From Chloroflexota bacterium (lineage in GTDB: Bacteria; Chloroflexota; Anaerolineae; SpSt-600): a stretch of DNA of 6,618 bases. The notes under the pieces were generated by a model. That model worked only from the letters and a program-made list of their open reading frames with translations, did not search any database and had not been told where the DNA came from. The stretch is taken from assembly GCA_011041825.1 (NCBI GenBank), contig DRAO01000218.1, positions 1-6,618 on the forward strand, written 5' to 3'. Each line of letters starts with the position of its first letter. The first letter of the stretch is position 1. Shown piece by piece: positions 1 to 5,402 of the stretch. Made by a program: the position numbers and the translations under genes.

Positions 1-17
1 GGCCAGGTGAAGGGTGA

Positions 18-46
18 ATTGTACCCTATTTCACGGGTTGGCTCAA
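18..46 (-). promoter_or_regulatory. Possible leftward sigma-70-type promoter
   Basis: Read on the minus strand, TTGAGC (41-46) and TACAAT (18-23) are separated by exactly 17 bases. The -35 box matches consensus at 4 of 6 positions and the -10 box at 5 of 6. Transcription would start near position 11 and leave the window to the left, implying a divergent gene whose start lies outside. No ribosome binding site is visible in the few bases left. A hit of this quality can occur by chance, so this is only a candidate. Confidence 0.3.
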
Positions 47-155
47 ATTCATTATGGGCAAACGCAGGCCTCTTTTTCGGCCCTATTACGAAGCTTAGAG
101 GCCGGTTTCAGCTACCTGTATGCCCCCAACGTGATACGCTCACATATACGAGAGA

Positions 156-322
156 GTGTTGAAAAACTCCGGGGTTGGAAACTACTCCCCAGGCTAGGGA
201 TAGAAAAAGGGTGTTTTCTCGTGCGGGGCGAAGCCCCCGCACGAGAAAACACAAATGCTTTTTAACCTGCCCTCGCCGGAGGGAACCATTTGAGCAAGAA
301 CAGCGTGGCGCTTTTTCAACAC
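156..322. repeat. Foldback (MITE-like) inverted-repeat element
   Basis: An 11-bp perfect inverted repeat, GTGTTGAAAAA at 156-166 and its complement at 312-322, brackets nested palindromes. AAAAAG at 204-209 pairs with CTTTTT at 258-263. Inside is a very strong hairpin: an 18-bp perfect stem (211-228 with 235-252) and a 6-base loop (229-234). Each arm has its own small hairpin: GGGG/CCCC at 171-190 and CCCTC/GAGGG at 270-283. It encodes nothing recognisable. GTGTTGAAAAA-like ends resemble termini I recall from some insertion sequences, so a non-autonomous mobile element is the favoured reading. No clear target-site duplication was found. It lies upstream of the main operon promoter, so that promoter would not transcribe it. 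Confidence 0.6.
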
Positions 323-339
323 CCTCATAAGAGCTCCCT

Positions 340-368
340 TTGACATCTGAGGAATTTTTTATTATACT
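340..368 (+). promoter_or_regulatory. Main promoter of the polysaccharide operon
   Basis: TTGACA (340-345) is a perfect -35 box. It is followed after exactly 17 bases by TATACT (363-368), a 5 of 6 match to the -10 box. Transcription should begin near 375, giving a leader of about 60 bases before the ATG at 434. The spacer is rich in T. GCAAAAC at 369-375 covers the expected start point and is mirrored by GTTTTGC at 397-403, which could be a weak operator or a leader hairpin. This is the only strong promoter ahead of the + strand genes. Confidence 0.8.
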
Positions 369-433
369 GCAAAACACAGAGCAATGAAATAGAAGGGTTT
401 TGCGGAAACAAGGGAAGACAGGAGAGAGGGGAT

Positions 434-1123
434 ATGGAGCTTAGAGATTACATACGGATCTTGCGCAAGCGGGGCTGGATCATCCTGGTGATGGTCCTGC
501 TTACCTCCATAAGCGCTTTCGCCTTCAGCAAGTGGCAAATCCCCGAATACAAGGGTTATGTCACCATTCAATTCCGGGCTGCTCGGGCCGACTGGGGCCT
601 TACCAACGCTGCCAAAACTTTGCTTCCCAGCTATCGAAATTTCATAGCCAGTGAGAAGACAGCAAGAAGGGCTATCGAACGCCTTCAGCTTGATATGACC
701 CCCCAACAATTGCTGAGCAAGGTCGCCACCAAAGCCGATGAGGCGGATTTCACCCTTAAGGTAGAGGTACGTGATTATGATGGGGAGCTGGCTAAACAGA
801 TAGCCCAGACGATGGCCGAAATATTTGTCGAAGACCAGACTGAGTGGAACCAGCGCCAGGACAAACGAGACCGGGTAGAAGCTTTCATCCTGAACAGCGC
901 CCGTTATGCGTTGTATCGCCCTAAAACCAAGATGAACGTCTTAGCAGGAGCTATCTTTGGGGTGCTCTTGGGCATCCTGGTCATCTTCTTCCTGGAATGG
1001 TTGGAAGCCGACATCATCTGGGGAGTAGAGGATGTGGAGCGCTATCTCGGTCTTACCGTACTAGGAACTATCCCAGCGCATTCAAGCCGCTCTTATTCCA
1101 AGCGACCCCTATGGCGACGTTAA
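434..1123 (+). CDS. cpsC: Wzz/CpsC-type polysaccharide co-polymerase and BY-kinase adaptor
   Basis: This 229-residue inner-membrane protein belongs to the chain-length-determinant family. In Gram-positive capsule systems the family both controls polymer length and activates the partner tyrosine kinase. It shows the family layout: a short cytoplasmic N-terminus (RDYIRILRKRGW, residues 4-15), TM1 at about 16-32, and an extracytoplasmic domain rich in charged helices (33-160). A YRPKTKMN proline motif (161-168) precedes TM2 at about 168-188. A cytoplasmic tail carries the typical VEDVERYLGLTVLGTIP stretch (198-214). The length is usual for CpsC, shorter than proteobacterial Wzz and much shorter than Wzc-type fusions, and the kinase is the separate next gene. 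GGAGAG at 421-426 supports the ATG. The tail holds a single tyrosine near the end (Y221) and no tyrosine cluster. The family is clear from pattern; the exact polymer is unknown. Confidence 0.88.
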   Translation: MELRDYIRILRKRGWIILVMVLLTSISAFAFSKWQIPEYKGYVTIQFRAARADWGLTNAAKTLLPSYRNFIASEKTARRAIERLQLDMTPQQLLSKVATKADEADFTLKVEVRDYDGELAKQIAQTMAEIFVEDQTEWNQRQDKRDRVEAFILNSARYALYRPKTKMNVLAGAIFGVLLGILVIFFLEWLEADIIWGVEDVERYLGLTVLGTIPAHSSRSYSKRPLWRR

Positions 1124-1160
1124 GCGCAATTTGACAAGCCCAATGTAATGAGGAGGTTCT

Positions 1161-1835
1161 ATGGAGACACACATTTCGCCCGAAATCATAACGGTGCACC
1201 ATCCTCGCTCGCCCATTGCCGAGGCCTACAGGAGTCTCCGAACCAACCTGGAATTCTCCAGCTTAGATAGGCCCCTCCGGACAATGGTGATCACCTCGCC
1301 AGGACCTGGGGAAGGCAAGAGCACCGTGTTAGTTAACCTGGGGGTGGTTATTGCTCAAGCAGGTAAGAAGGTCATCCTGGCGGATTGCGACCTTCGGCGT
1401 CCTTCCTTACACGAGATTTTCGGCGTTTCCAACGACCGGGGTATCACCACGATGGTGGTAGATGAAGAAGCTATGAAGAACCCCCCTCTGATGCAGACAG
1501 GGGTTGAGAACCTCTTTCTGCTGCCGAGCGGCCCTCTTCCCCCGAATCCGGCAGAATTGCTGGCCTCCCGCCGAATGGAGGAGATAATCCGGCGTCTAAC
1601 CGAGACCGTTGATATGGTTCTCTTCGATGCACCACCCGCTGTAGCTGTTACCGATGCTATTGTGCTTGCTTCCAAAGTTGATGGCGTCCTCTTGGTTATA
1701 AGCGCTGGCCAAACTAAGAAGGAGATGGCACGCCGGGCTAAGGATTTGCTGGAGAAAGTCAATGCCCGCATAATAGGGAGCGTCCTTAATAACGCTCAGA
1801 TTGATGTGAGCCTGCAAAGATACTACATTCCTTGA
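1161..1835 (+). CDS. cpsD: CpsD-type bacterial tyrosine (BY) kinase
   Basis: This is a 224-residue cytoplasmic P-loop ATPase of the CpsD/CapB/YwqD family, which autophosphorylates on C-terminal tyrosines and cycles capsule or exopolysaccharide assembly. The N-terminal EAYRSLRTN motif (21-29) is the family oligomerisation/adaptor signature. Walker A is GPGEGKST (48-55), the BY-kinase Walker A' is VILADCDLRRP (71-81), and Walker B is VDMVLFDAPP (150-159). LLPSGPLPPNPAELLAS (120-136) is also diagnostic. The C-terminus QRYYIP has just two adjacent tyrosines (221-222), where typical members have a longer cluster, so the phospho-switch may be reduced. AGGAGG (1151-1156) lies 4 bases before the ATG. 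It follows the adaptor gene by 37 bases and precedes the phosphatase by 14. A non-kinase MinD/ParA role is unlikely given the motifs and neighbours. Confidence 0.92.
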   Translation: METHISPEIITVHHPRSPIAEAYRSLRTNLEFSSLDRPLRTMVITSPGPGEGKSTVLVNLGVVIAQAGKKVILADCDLRRPSLHEIFGVSNDRGITTMVVDEEAMKNPPLMQTGVENLFLLPSGPLPPNPAELLASRRMEEIIRRLTETVDMVLFDAPPAVAVTDAIVLASKVDGVLLVISAGQTKKEMARRAKDLLEKVNARIIGSVLNNAQIDVSLQRYYIP

Positions 1836-1849
1836 GGTAATTTTCCAGT

Positions 1850-2641
1850 ATGAGAAGGGAAGACCCTTTAGGCCAGGAAGGCTTTGTGGATATCCATGTT
1901 CACATACTCCCAGGGTTGGATGATGGAGCAGCCAGTTGGAATGAAGCCATTCAAATGGCCCGCCAAGCCTGGAGAGAGGGGATAAGGAAGCTTGTGGCAA
2001 CGCCCCATAACTATGGGTTCAGGGCTAAATTAACCAAGGAGCTTGTCCTTTCGCTTGTGGAGGAGTTGAGGAAACGGCTCGAAGAGGAAGGCTTGCAAAT
2101 AGAACTTTACCCTGGGGTAGAGGTTATGCTAATGCCGGATATTTTCCACTTTCTGGAGGCGGGCACAGCCTTTACCCTTAACTCAAGCCGTTACATCCTG
2201 GTCGAACTACCCCTGTTTAGTTACCCCGTTTACACTGAGGAAGTTCTCTTCCGGTTACAGGTCAAAGGCTATAAGCCTATCTTAGCCCACCCGGAGAGGA
2301 ACACGGTATTCCAGGAAAGGCCTGAACTGCTTTATTCCCTGGTGAAACGGGGTATACTAGTGCAGCTTACGTCGGGGAGCATAACCGGTGAACTCGGAGG
2401 TATCCCCTATCACGTCTCCCACCTCTTCCTGCGACATCGGTGGGCCCATATCATAGCCTCTGATGCCCATTCGCCTATGTGGCGTCCTCCCTTTATTAAG
2501 GATGCGGTTGAGGAAGCAGCAAAGATTGTGGGGGAGGAAAAAGCCAAGGCTATGGTAACCAGTGTGCCCGAGGCCATATTAAACGATGAGGAAATTGAGG
2601 TGGAGGAACCTTTGGAATATAAACCCCGCAGAGGGGATTGA
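1850..2641 (+). CDS. cpsB: CpsB/YwqE-type PHP-domain protein-tyrosine phosphatase
   Basis: This 263-residue cytoplasmic metal-dependent phosphatase is expected to dephosphorylate the CpsD kinase and so reset polysaccharide assembly. The PHP metal-site motifs are present in order: DIHVHILPGLDDG (14-26), ATPH (50-53), PGVEV (88-92), LAHPERN (145-151) and ASDAHS (203-208). LTSGSITG (173-180) is also typical of the family. The length is normal, with a slightly extended acidic C-terminus (EEIEVEEPLEY). The start is less certain than for the neighbours: GAGGT overlaps the kinase stop codon, 11 bases before the ATG, which suggests translational coupling with the kinase. The 14-base gap and gene order (adaptor, kinase, phosphatase) support the assignment. 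The end of the gene contains a candidate promoter for the next genes. Confidence 0.92.
   Translation: MRREDPLGQEGFVDIHVHILPGLDDGAASWNEAIQMARQAWREGIRKLVATPHNYGFRAKLTKELVLSLVEELRKRLEEEGLQIELYPGVEVMLMPDIFHFLEAGTAFTLNSSRYILVELPLFSYPVYTEEVLFRLQVKGYKPILAHPERNTVFQERPELLYSLVKRGILVQLTSGSITGELGGIPYHVSHLFLRHRWAHIIASDAHSPMWRPPFIKDAVEEAAKIVGEEKAKAMVTSVPEAILNDEEIEVEEPLEYKPRRGD
2595..2623 (+). promoter_or_regulatory. Candidate internal promoter inside the end of cpsB
   Basis: TTGAGG (2595-2600, 4 of 6) and TATAAA (2618-2623, 5 of 6) are separated by exactly 17 bases. A transcript from here would start near 2630, with a leader of about 40 bases to the ATG of the small ribosomal-protein gene. This would uncouple that gene and the downstream thymidylyltransferase from the capsule module. 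It lies within coding sequence, so chance similarity is possible. Confidence 0.4.
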
Positions 2642-2654
2642 GAAATCACAATGG

Positions 2655-2664
2655 AAAGGAGGTG
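2655..2664 (+). promoter_or_regulatory. Very strong Shine-Dalgarno for the 32-residue gene
   Basis: AAAGGAGGTG is a near-perfect complement to the 3' end of 16S rRNA, and its core ends 8 bases before the ATG at 2671. It is the strongest ribosome binding site in the window. It argues that the tiny reading frame downstream is truly translated, probably at a high level. Confidence 0.85.
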
Positions 2665-2670
2665 AAGCAG

Positions 2671-2769
2671 ATGGGTTCTGTGCTCAAGTGGCGCCGCCGT
2701 AAAATCGCCCGCCATAAGTACAAGAAGCGCCTCAAGAAGACCCGTTGGCAGCGCAGGATGAAGAAGTAA
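2671..2769 (+). CDS. bS22/mS38-like small ribosomal protein (AURKAIP1/COX24 domain)
   Basis: This 32-residue, extremely basic protein (17 of 32 residues are Lys or Arg) begins MGSVLKWRRRK and ends RWQRRMKK. It matches from memory the pattern of the AURKAIP1/COX24 domain family: an MGSV start followed by KxRRRKxxxHKxKKxxKKTRxxRR. The family includes the mitoribosomal protein mS38 and the roughly 33-residue bS22 seen in mycobacterial ribosome structures. By that homology it should bind rRNA of the small subunit. The frame is backed by the near-perfect Shine-Dalgarno at 2655-2664, an ATG and a TAA. It lies 29 bases after the phosphatase and 19 bases before the thymidylyltransferase, an unexpected place for a ribosomal protein. 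It is short enough to be missed by gene callers. The family assignment is from pattern recognition only. Confidence 0.85.
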   Translation: MGSVLKWRRRKIARHKYKKRLKKTRWQRRMKK

Positions 2770-2788
2770 TTCAGAGGGGAGGCTTGTT

Positions 2789-3862
2789 ATGAAAGCCTTG
2801 GTATTAAGCGGTGGTAAAGGCACCCGATTACGCCCCATCACTTATACCAGTGCAAAACAGTTGGTGCCTGTGGCCAACAGGCCTGTGCTTTTCCGGGTGC
2901 TCGATGCCATCACCGAAGCCGGTATTACCGACATCGGCATCGTGGTGGGTGACACAGCCGAAGAGGTGATGAAAGCAGTTGGTGATGGTTCGGCCTGGAA
3001 TGCGAAGGTCACTTATATAAGGCAAGAAGCCCCTTTGGGCTTAGCCCACGCCGTCAAAATCTCCCAGGATTACCTGGGAGATGACCGTTTTGTTATGTTT
3101 CTGGGTGACAATGTAATCCAGGGGGGTATCAAGAACCTGGTGACAGGGTTCCAACAGCACAATTGGAATGCCCAAATAGTTCTGAAGGAAGTGGAGAACC
3201 CAAGCCAATTTGGGGTGGCTGAATTGAAGAACGGAAGGGTTGTCCGCCTCGTTGAAAAGCCCAAAGAGCCTCCCTCTAATTTGGCCCTGGTAGGCATCTA
3301 TATGTTTGACCACCACATTTTTGAGGCGGTCAACGCCATTAAGCCTTCCTGGCGAGGTGAGTTGGAAATCACTGATGCCATTCAATACCTGATAGAGCAC
3401 GGCTACGAGGTTTACCCTTACTTCCATAAAGGCTGGTGGATAGATACCGGTAAGATGGAAGACCTATTGGAAGCTAACCGCCTCCTTCTCGATGAAATAA
3501 CCCCGTGTATAGAAGGGGAAGTGAGGGGGAATTCCTACATTGCCGGTCGTGTGGTGATTGAGCAAGGGGCCGAAATTGTAGATAGCACCATCCGAGGACC
3601 AGTAGCCATCGGAAGGAATACCCACATCGAAAATGCCTATGTGGGGCCATATACTTCTATCTACCATAGCTGCTTCATCAAAAACTGTGAAATTGAACAT
3701 TGCATAATTATGGAAGAAGTTCACATCGAGGATGTTCCCTTCCGCTTGGAAGAAAGCCTGATAGGCAGATACGTGGAGATAAAAGCTGCATCCGCTAAGC
3801 CGAAGGCCTACAGGATGATGCTCGGCGACCACAGCAAGGTGGGCTTGGTCAGCAATGGCTAA
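2789..3862 (+). CDS. rfbA: Glucose-1-phosphate thymidylyltransferase, long form (RmlA/StrD type)
   Basis: This 357-residue cytoplasmic enzyme makes dTDP-glucose from glucose-1-phosphate and dTTP, the first step to dTDP-rhamnose and related deoxysugars. The N-terminal nucleotidyltransferase domain (1 to about 235) has LSGGKGTRLRP (6-16), the sugar-phosphate site KQLVPVANRP (23-32), QEAPLGLAHA (79-88), FLGDN (104-108) with a metal-binding Asp, EKPKEP (156-161), GELEITD (190-196) and WWIDTG (216-221). The second domain (about 240-340) has the hexapeptide-like spacing of a left-handed beta-helix (IAGRVVIEQGAEI, GPVAIGRNTHI, VGPYTSIY). That marks the long, StrD-like class of about 355 residues rather than the roughly 290-residue RmlA. 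GGGGAGG (2776-2782) sits 6 bases before the ATG. No rfbB, rfbC or rfbD is in the window. Uridylyl specificity is possible but less likely. Confidence 0.88.
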   Translation: MKALVLSGGKGTRLRPITYTSAKQLVPVANRPVLFRVLDAITEAGITDIGIVVGDTAEEVMKAVGDGSAWNAKVTYIRQEAPLGLAHAVKISQDYLGDDRFVMFLGDNVIQGGIKNLVTGFQQHNWNAQIVLKEVENPSQFGVAELKNGRVVRLVEKPKEPPSNLALVGIYMFDHHIFEAVNAIKPSWRGELEITDAIQYLIEHGYEVYPYFHKGWWIDTGKMEDLLEANRLLLDEITPCIEGEVRGNSYIAGRVVIEQGAEIVDSTIRGPVAIGRNTHIENAYVGPYTSIYHSCFIKNCEIEHCIIMEEVHIEDVPFRLEESLIGRYVEIKAASAKPKAYRMMLGDHSKVGLVSNG

Positions 3863-3918
3863 AGGCTGAGGGTATCAGGCCGCCGCCAACCTTGTGCTGG
3901 CGGAGCATCAGGAGGCAA

Positions 3919-3957
3919 ATGATGGCAAAAATGTCCGGGAGGGGATTTCGTGAGTAA
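3919..3957 (+). CDS. Possible 12-codon leader frame overlapping the sppA start
   Basis: ATG at 3919 opens a 12-residue frame, MMAKMSGRGFRE, ending with TAA at 3955-3957, so it overlaps the GTG start of sppA (3950) in another frame. AGGAGG lies just upstream (3910-3915), only 3 bases from the first ATG but 6 from the second in-frame ATG at 3922. If translated, it could couple or limit sppA initiation. There is no homology I can claim, and a chance frame remains likely. Confidence 0.25.
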   Translation: MMAKMSGRGFRE

Positions 3958-4918
3958 GAAAAGGTGGTTCTGGATAGGGATAGTGGTAGGCGGATTAATG
4001 CTGGTCTCTTGTTGTGCGGCAGCATCAGCCCCTTTGCTCCTTATGGGAGGTGGGTCCCTCTTCCCTTGGGGGAGCGGGGTAGCTTTAATCGAGATAAGAG
4101 GGGTGATAGCTAGTGAGCCTGTTTATACGTTATCCGGGCTTGGCACAGGCAGCCGCATTATCATAGAACAACTTCGCTCTGCTGAAGAGGACCCCAACGT
4201 AAAGGCTGTTTTGCTTTATATAAACAGCCCAGGCGGAAGTGTGGTAGCCAGTGATGAAATATATCAGCAATTGAAGAAGATGGACAAGCCGGTGCTAGCT
4301 TATCTGGGGGACATAGCGGCTTCAGGGGCTTATTACGTGGCGTGTGGGGCCGATAAGATTATGGCTCATCCGGCCTCATTAACTGGCTCAATAGGCGTAA
4401 TTGTGGAGATGCCCAATGTCGAGAAGCTGATGCAAAAGCTGGGCATCGAGATGACCGTCATCAAAAGTGGGCCTTTCAAGGATGAGGGAAGCTTCTACCG
4501 GGGTATGACTGAAGAGGAGAAAGCATACTGGCAGGGGCTGGTCAACCAAGTGCACGAAATGTTTGTAGATGTGGTGGCTAAAGAGAGAGGCCTTCCAAAA
4601 GAAAAGGTGGCCGCCATAGCCGATGGCCGGGTTTATTTAGGCAAAGATGCCCTTGAGATGGGGCTGGTGGATGAACTCGGAAGCTTTGAGGATGCACTGA
4701 CTTTAGCCGCAGAAATGGGTGGCATATCGGGTCGCCCCAGGATAATCCGTTACCGAACTGCACCAGGGCTTTTGGACCTGTTGTTCTCAGGTTCGGCTTT
4801 TAACCCCCGATGGTTATCTGAGGAACTGAGGAACCTGCTTCCCTTGACCAGGAGCCCTGCATTGCTGTATATGTACAAGGTATATACACAACCGGGAAAT
4901 AACGCTCCCGTGCATTAA
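3950..4918 (+). CDS. sppA: SppA-type signal peptide peptidase (S49 serine protease)
   Basis: This 322-residue membrane-anchored protease degrades leftover signal peptides or membrane proteins, with its catalytic domain facing outward. An N-terminal segment (about 7-33) follows the basic MSKKRW start and serves as signal anchor or signal peptide. The S49 domain shows GVALIEIRGVI (43-53), LLYINSPGGSV (88-98), the nucleophile Ser125 in DIAASGAYYVACGADKI (121-137), TGSIGVI (145-151) and the general base Lys177 in KSGPFKDEG (172-180). The Ser-Lys spacing of 52 equals that of Bacillus SppA, and the length fits this short class rather than the 67-kDa E. coli form. The GTG start is chosen for GGGAGGGG at 3937-3944, and no in-frame ATG lies just upstream. 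LVSC (18-21) resembles a lipobox, so lipidation at Cys21 is possible. Confidence 0.93.
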   Translation: MSKKRWFWIGIVVGGLMLVSCCAAASAPLLLMGGGSLFPWGSGVALIEIRGVIASEPVYTLSGLGTGSRIIIEQLRSAEEDPNVKAVLLYINSPGGSVVASDEIYQQLKKMDKPVLAYLGDIAASGAYYVACGADKIMAHPASLTGSIGVIVEMPNVEKLMQKLGIEMTVIKSGPFKDEGSFYRGMTEEEKAYWQGLVNQVHEMFVDVVAKERGLPKEKVAAIADGRVYLGKDALEMGLVDELGSFEDALTLAAEMGGISGRPRIIRYRTAPGLLDLLFSGSAFNPRWLSEELRNLLPLTRSPALLYMYKVYTQPGNNAPVH

Positions 4919-4925
4919 ATAAAAA

Positions 4926-5106
4926 CGCTCATATTGGCATAGCCGCCAACAGGAGGGCCGGGAGCTTAAAGCTCCCGGCTGAGCAGTGAAAGCCCGCTGG
5001 AAGCGGGCTAGCCAGGGCGCTTCCAGTGTCCTTTCGTTGCTCAGGCCGGGGCTTTTAGCCCTGGCCCAGGCTTGACTCCAGCCCTGTGGGTTCTCCAATA
5101 TGAGCG
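4926..5106. repeat. 181-bp foldback element with 12-bp terminal inverted repeats
   Basis: CGCTCATATTGG at 4926-4937 is perfectly complementary to 5095-5106. Inside, three hairpins abut with no spacer. The first pairs 4957-4965 with 4971-4979. The second pairs 4980-4992 with 5031-5043 (13 pairs, two of them G-U) and continues as 4995-5005 with 5018-5028. The third pairs 5044-5052 with 5058-5066 (one G-U). The first and third are mirror-related (GGCCGGGAGC against GGCCAGGGCT read from the other strand, both followed by TGAGCA), so the whole element is one imperfect palindrome. It fills the gap between the sppA stop (4918) and the SRP RNA terminator (5112). No protein is encoded and no clear target duplication flanks it. 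It could be a MITE, a bidirectional terminator for the convergent genes, or a structured RNA. Confidence 0.75.
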
Positions 5107-5111
5107 AATTT

Positions 5112-5128
5112 AAAAAAAGCGGTCGTGC
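5112..5128 (-). terminator. Terminator formed by the end of the SRP RNA
   Basis: On the minus strand, GCACGACCGC-type pairing closes the RNA. The 3' strand (5119-5128) pairs with the 5' end (5384-5393) over 10 perfect base pairs and is followed at once by a run of seven T (5112-5118). The run can also pair with the A-run at 5394-5399 of the precursor. The terminal helix of the RNA therefore acts as the stem of a rho-independent terminator, although its loop is the whole RNA. Confidence 0.55.
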
Positions 5129-5393
5129 ACCCTCCTGTCGAACCTACGGCCTGGGGCTTGTCCAAGCATCAGGCTCCAGTCAGGCACCCCTGCGGCGCCC
5201 GAGAGTTACCACTTACCGTTGCTCCCTTCCGGGCCTGGCGGGGTTCGTGGGCTCTCGCCGCGCAGGACCCAACCTTCACAGCCCTCAAGCTTGGATAGTT
5301 TCCCAAACCGGCGGTCCTCGAGGAGGGAATTCAGCCCCGCTATAGCGGATTTCGGGTTCAGGGCACCGCTAGCTCCCCGCCTAGCACGACCGC
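5119..5393 (-). ncRNA. ffs: Large bacterial SRP RNA (6S/scRNA type with Alu domain)
   Basis: This is the RNA core of the signal recognition particle, which with Ffh targets membrane and secreted proteins. On the minus strand, the helix 8 core CCAGGCCCGGAAGGGAGCA is present with its GGAA tetraloop (CCCGGAAGGG, complement of 5224-5233). It is followed by the usual AAGTGGTAACTCTCGGG-like stretch. The 5' Alu domain is also present: GTGCTAGGCGGGGAGCTAGC near the start, then AATCCGCTATAGC and GGCTGAATTCCC (about 5326-5388). The total of about 275 nt fits the large Bacillus-like class, not the roughly 114-nt 4.5S form. The ends pair perfectly (5119-5128 with 5384-5393). It begins 9 bases beyond the stop codon of the ABC ATPase gene on the same strand, with no convincing promoter in that gap or just inside the gene. 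Processing from that transcript is therefore plausible. Exact mature ends are uncertain by a few bases. Confidence 0.95.
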
Positions 5394-5402
5394 TTTTTTC
5401 AC

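Larger units (their letters stand above)
1..339. other. Stretch without a supported protein gene
   Basis: No recognisable protein is encoded here. Frame 1 is open from the window edge to a TGA at 160-162, which lies inside the left end of the foldback element. Its translation (starting GQVKGELYPI) could be the 3' end of a gene entering from the left, but I recognise no family. A second open frame from 14 to 265 reads through the large hairpin at 211-252, and so does a minus-strand frame at 108-377. Both look like by-products of the palindrome. What is visible is one inverted-repeat element (156-322) and promoter-like sites at each side. Confidence 0.45.

Noticed and set aside
14..265. Open frame of 83 codons on the + strand near the left edge
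   Set aside because: It has no recognisable family and no ribosome site, and it reads through both halves of the large hairpin at 211-252. The minus-strand frame over the same hairpin gives a similar peptide (CFLVRG...PARENT), as expected from a palindrome.
1130..1160. TTGACA in the cpsC-cpsD gap as a promoter
   Set aside because: No -10 box occurs at proper spacing. The nearest TA-rich bases are only about 10 bases away.
3464..3832. Long minus-strand frame opposite rfbA
   Set aside because: It is a shadow of the rfbA beta-helix domain, with no ribosome site or family match. Similar antisense frames lie opposite cpsD, cpsB and sppA.
3883..3903. Hairpin CCGCCA/TGGCGG after rfbA as a terminator
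   Set aside because: The stem is only 6 bp with a 9-base loop, and no T-run follows. It may be incidental, so sppA could still be co-transcribed with rfbA.
4957..4979. GC-rich hairpin after sppA as a simple rho-independent terminator
   Set aside because: No T-tract follows on either strand. It is better explained as one arm of the larger foldback element.
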